Assembly: GCA_003170115.1 (NCBI GenBank)
Contig: PMZS01000327.1
Coordinates: 327-6,383, forward strand
Reading direction: 5' to 3'
DNA: 6,057 nucleotides
Source: Spirochaetaceae bacterium
GTDB lineage: Bacteria > Spirochaetota > Spirochaetia > SZUA-6 > Fen-1364
A model generated the notes under the pieces. It was given only the letters and a program-made list of their open reading frames with translations. It searched no databases and was not told where the DNA came from. The position numbers were made by a program, and so were the translations under genes. This document shows, one piece after another, positions 5,028 through 6,057 of this stretch. Numbering within the stretch: the first letter of the stretch is position 1; every line of letters begins with the position of its first letter.

Positions 5028-5036
5028 GTGTGTCTC

Positions 5037-5702
5037 CTACGCAAAAAATGTGGACGGAACCAGCTTCTCCACGAGTGAGATCATGGTCTTGTTGATCCGC
5101 TCCATCTCATCGGCGGTGAGTCCCGATCCGAAGGCGACCTTCTCCCGCCAGTTCGGCGTGAGGATGTCGGTTGGCGAATGGGCATCCGAATTGAGCACCA
5201 GGGCTGCGCCTGCTTCCCGCGCAAGGGAGACAACCCTCCCGTTTCCCAGCCCGTGGGAGAAGCGCGCCGAGATCTCCAGGTGCACGCCGTTGGCCGCCGC
5301 CAGGCGCACTTCTTCTTCAGAGATGATGCCGGGGTGGGCGAGCACGTCGATACCCGCCTCGATGCCGGCCCGGTTCGTTCCCAGGGCCACCGGCTCGCAC
5401 ACCGATTCGCCGTGCAGAAGCACCAGACGCGCACCGAGCTGCCGGGCGCGGCGCACCAGGCCGCTGATCTGTCCCGGCGGAACGTGCGTGAGCTCCACCC
5501 CGGGAATGATGCGGATTTTCACGAAGTGCTGGGTCTCACGCGCGAATTGCACGACCGCGGAGATCAGGTCGTCGAGATTCGATGCATCCGCGTGATCGGT
5601 AATCCCGATGGCGCGGTAGCCGGCATGCTCGGCGCGGCGAACCAGCTCCGCGGGCCCGATCTCTCCGTCGCTGAGAAACGTGTGCGTGTGAAGGTCGATC
5701 AT
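5037..5702 (-). CDS. PHP-domain metal-dependent phosphoesterase, histidinol-phosphatase-like
   Basis: The 221-aa protein is a compact PHP domain, a seven-stranded barrel that binds two or three metal ions and hydrolyses phosphoesters. The metal ligands expected for the family are visible: HTH (His5, His7), TDHAD (Asp36, His37), GVE (Glu70), LLHGE (His97), LAHPG (His123) and NSDAH (Asp173, His175). The substrate is not readable. Relatives include histidinol phosphatase, nucleotide phosphatases and polymerase-linked proofreading domains, and this one has no polymerase part. I chose the ATG at 5702 because MIDLHTH is the usual PHP start and GGGAGG lies 6 nt before it; the longer frame runs back over hom. 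Its ATGA overlaps the hom stop by 4 nt, so it is translationally coupled to an amino-acid biosynthesis gene. Confidence 0.92.
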   Translation of the reverse strand: MIDLHTHTFLSDGEIGPAELVRRAEHAGYRAIGITDHADASNLDDLISAVVQFARETQHFVKIRIIPGVELTHVPPGQISGLVRRARQLGARLVLLHGESVCEPVALGTNRAGIEAGIDVLAHPGIISEEEVRLAAANGVHLEISARFSHGLGNGRVVSLAREAGAALVLNSDAHSPTDILTPNWREKVAFGSGLTADEMERINKTMISLVEKLVPSTFFA

Positions 5703-6057
5703 CTCCGGCCTCCCGAGGGGCTCGCGAGGATCCTGATGTAGTGGGAATCGGGGGAAATGCCGTCGGAGCCCGTGATGCGCGCGAATGCCCGGCGCACCTG
5801 TGCTTCCTCCGCCTCGTCGACGAGGACGTACAGGTCGGACGGCTTCGACTTGTCCTCCCACTTCTGGTGCACGCTCTCTATATTGATGCCCGTTTCCGCG
5901 CAGACCCCCGTCACGAGGGCCCAGATTCCCGGTCGGTTTGCCGTGACAAAGTGGAAATAGTACCGGCTCTGCATGCGCTCTACCGGGAACGGGCGGATGT
6001 CGGTGAAGCTCGCGGCAAAGGGTCGGGGCCTCTGCCGTGCAAGAATCCCCTTCAGGA
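5699..6057 (-). CDS. hom: Homoserine dehydrogenase, C-terminal part with ACT domain (runs off the window)
   Basis: Homoserine dehydrogenase reduces aspartate semialdehyde to homoserine with NAD(P)H, the branch leading to threonine and methionine. Only about 119 codons are here. A methionine at 5974 begins MQSRYYFHF, but the frame stays open upstream to the window edge and reads LARQRPRPFAASFTDIRPF, the expected end of the catalytic part, so this is not a separate small protein. The ACT domain follows: SRYYFHFVTANRPGIWALVT, then TGINIESVHQKW (compare GISIASVIQK in known enzymes) and LYVLVDEAEEAQVRRAF. ACT domains of this enzyme usually mediate threonine feedback. The tail ILASPSGGRR is slightly extended, and its stop overlaps the next start by 4 nt. 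A free-standing ACT protein is the less likely alternative. Confidence 0.9.
   Translation of the reverse strand, partial: LKGILARQRPRPFAASFTDIRPFPVERMQSRYYFHFVTANRPGIWALVTGVCAETGINIESVHQKWEDKSKPSDLYVLVDEAEEAQVRRAFARITGSDGISPDSHYIRILASPSGGRR

Noticed and set aside
4191..5078. 295-aa plus-strand open frame opposite yggT and the recG start
   Set aside because: Highly charged Glu/Arg/Lys-rich translation that is the complement of hydrophobic membrane codons; no ribosome site or family resemblance.
5699..5974. Stand-alone 91-aa ACT-domain protein
   Set aside because: The frame continues upstream without a stop to the window edge and encodes sequence expected just before the ACT domain of homoserine dehydrogenase.
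1..6057. A defence, mobile or otherwise undescribed multi-gene system
   Set aside because: Every gene belongs to a known housekeeping family with intact motifs and normal length, and I see no integrase, transposase, spacer array or toxin-antitoxin pair on either strand.

Overview
The window is a compact, GC-rich (about 60% by eye) bacterial chromosome segment. Every gene I can support lies on the minus strand, so transcription runs from the high-coordinate end to the low end. The gene content is housekeeping. The order rpmG, tRNA-Trp, secE, nusG, rplK, together with the protein sequences, looks most like a Gram-negative bacterium of the deltaproteobacterial (Desulfobacterota) type. That placement is an inference of low to moderate confidence, and no species can be named.

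In transcription order there are two blocks. The first (6057 to 1783) is a tightly packed operon: the C-terminal end of homoserine dehydrogenase (hom, cut by the window edge), a PHP-domain metallophosphoesterase whose ATG overlaps the hom stop by 4 nt, a two-repeat YggT membrane protein, the RecG branch-migration helicase, and the 16S rRNA methyltransferase RsmD, whose GTG start is 1 nt after the recG stop. The second block (1786 to 1) is translation and transcription machinery: tRNA-Thr(GGU), rpmG (L33), tRNA-Trp(CCA), secE, nusG and the first 73 codons of rplK (L11). A candidate promoter overlaps the rsmD stop. A stronger one, with a perfect TTGACA, lies between tRNA-Thr and rpmG.

I found no defence island, insertion sequence, CRISPR array or novel multi-gene system. 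The points worth a second look are small. A 74-nt, four-helix imperfect hairpin sits just 5' of tRNA-Trp, and its single wobble favours folding in the minus-strand transcript. A second strong hairpin lies 2 nt 5' of tRNA-Thr. L33 keeps only three of its four zinc-ligand cysteines, with Asp in the fourth place. No tuf gene lies between tRNA-Thr and secE, where many bacteria carry one. A 6-bp dyad spans the -10 of the rpmG promoter. The conserved Asn-Ile-Met stretch of L11 is altered. Two hairpins lie in the nusG-rplK spacer.

The long plus-strand open frames opposite nusG, rsmD, recG, yggT and the PHP gene are best read as GC-driven antisense shadows.
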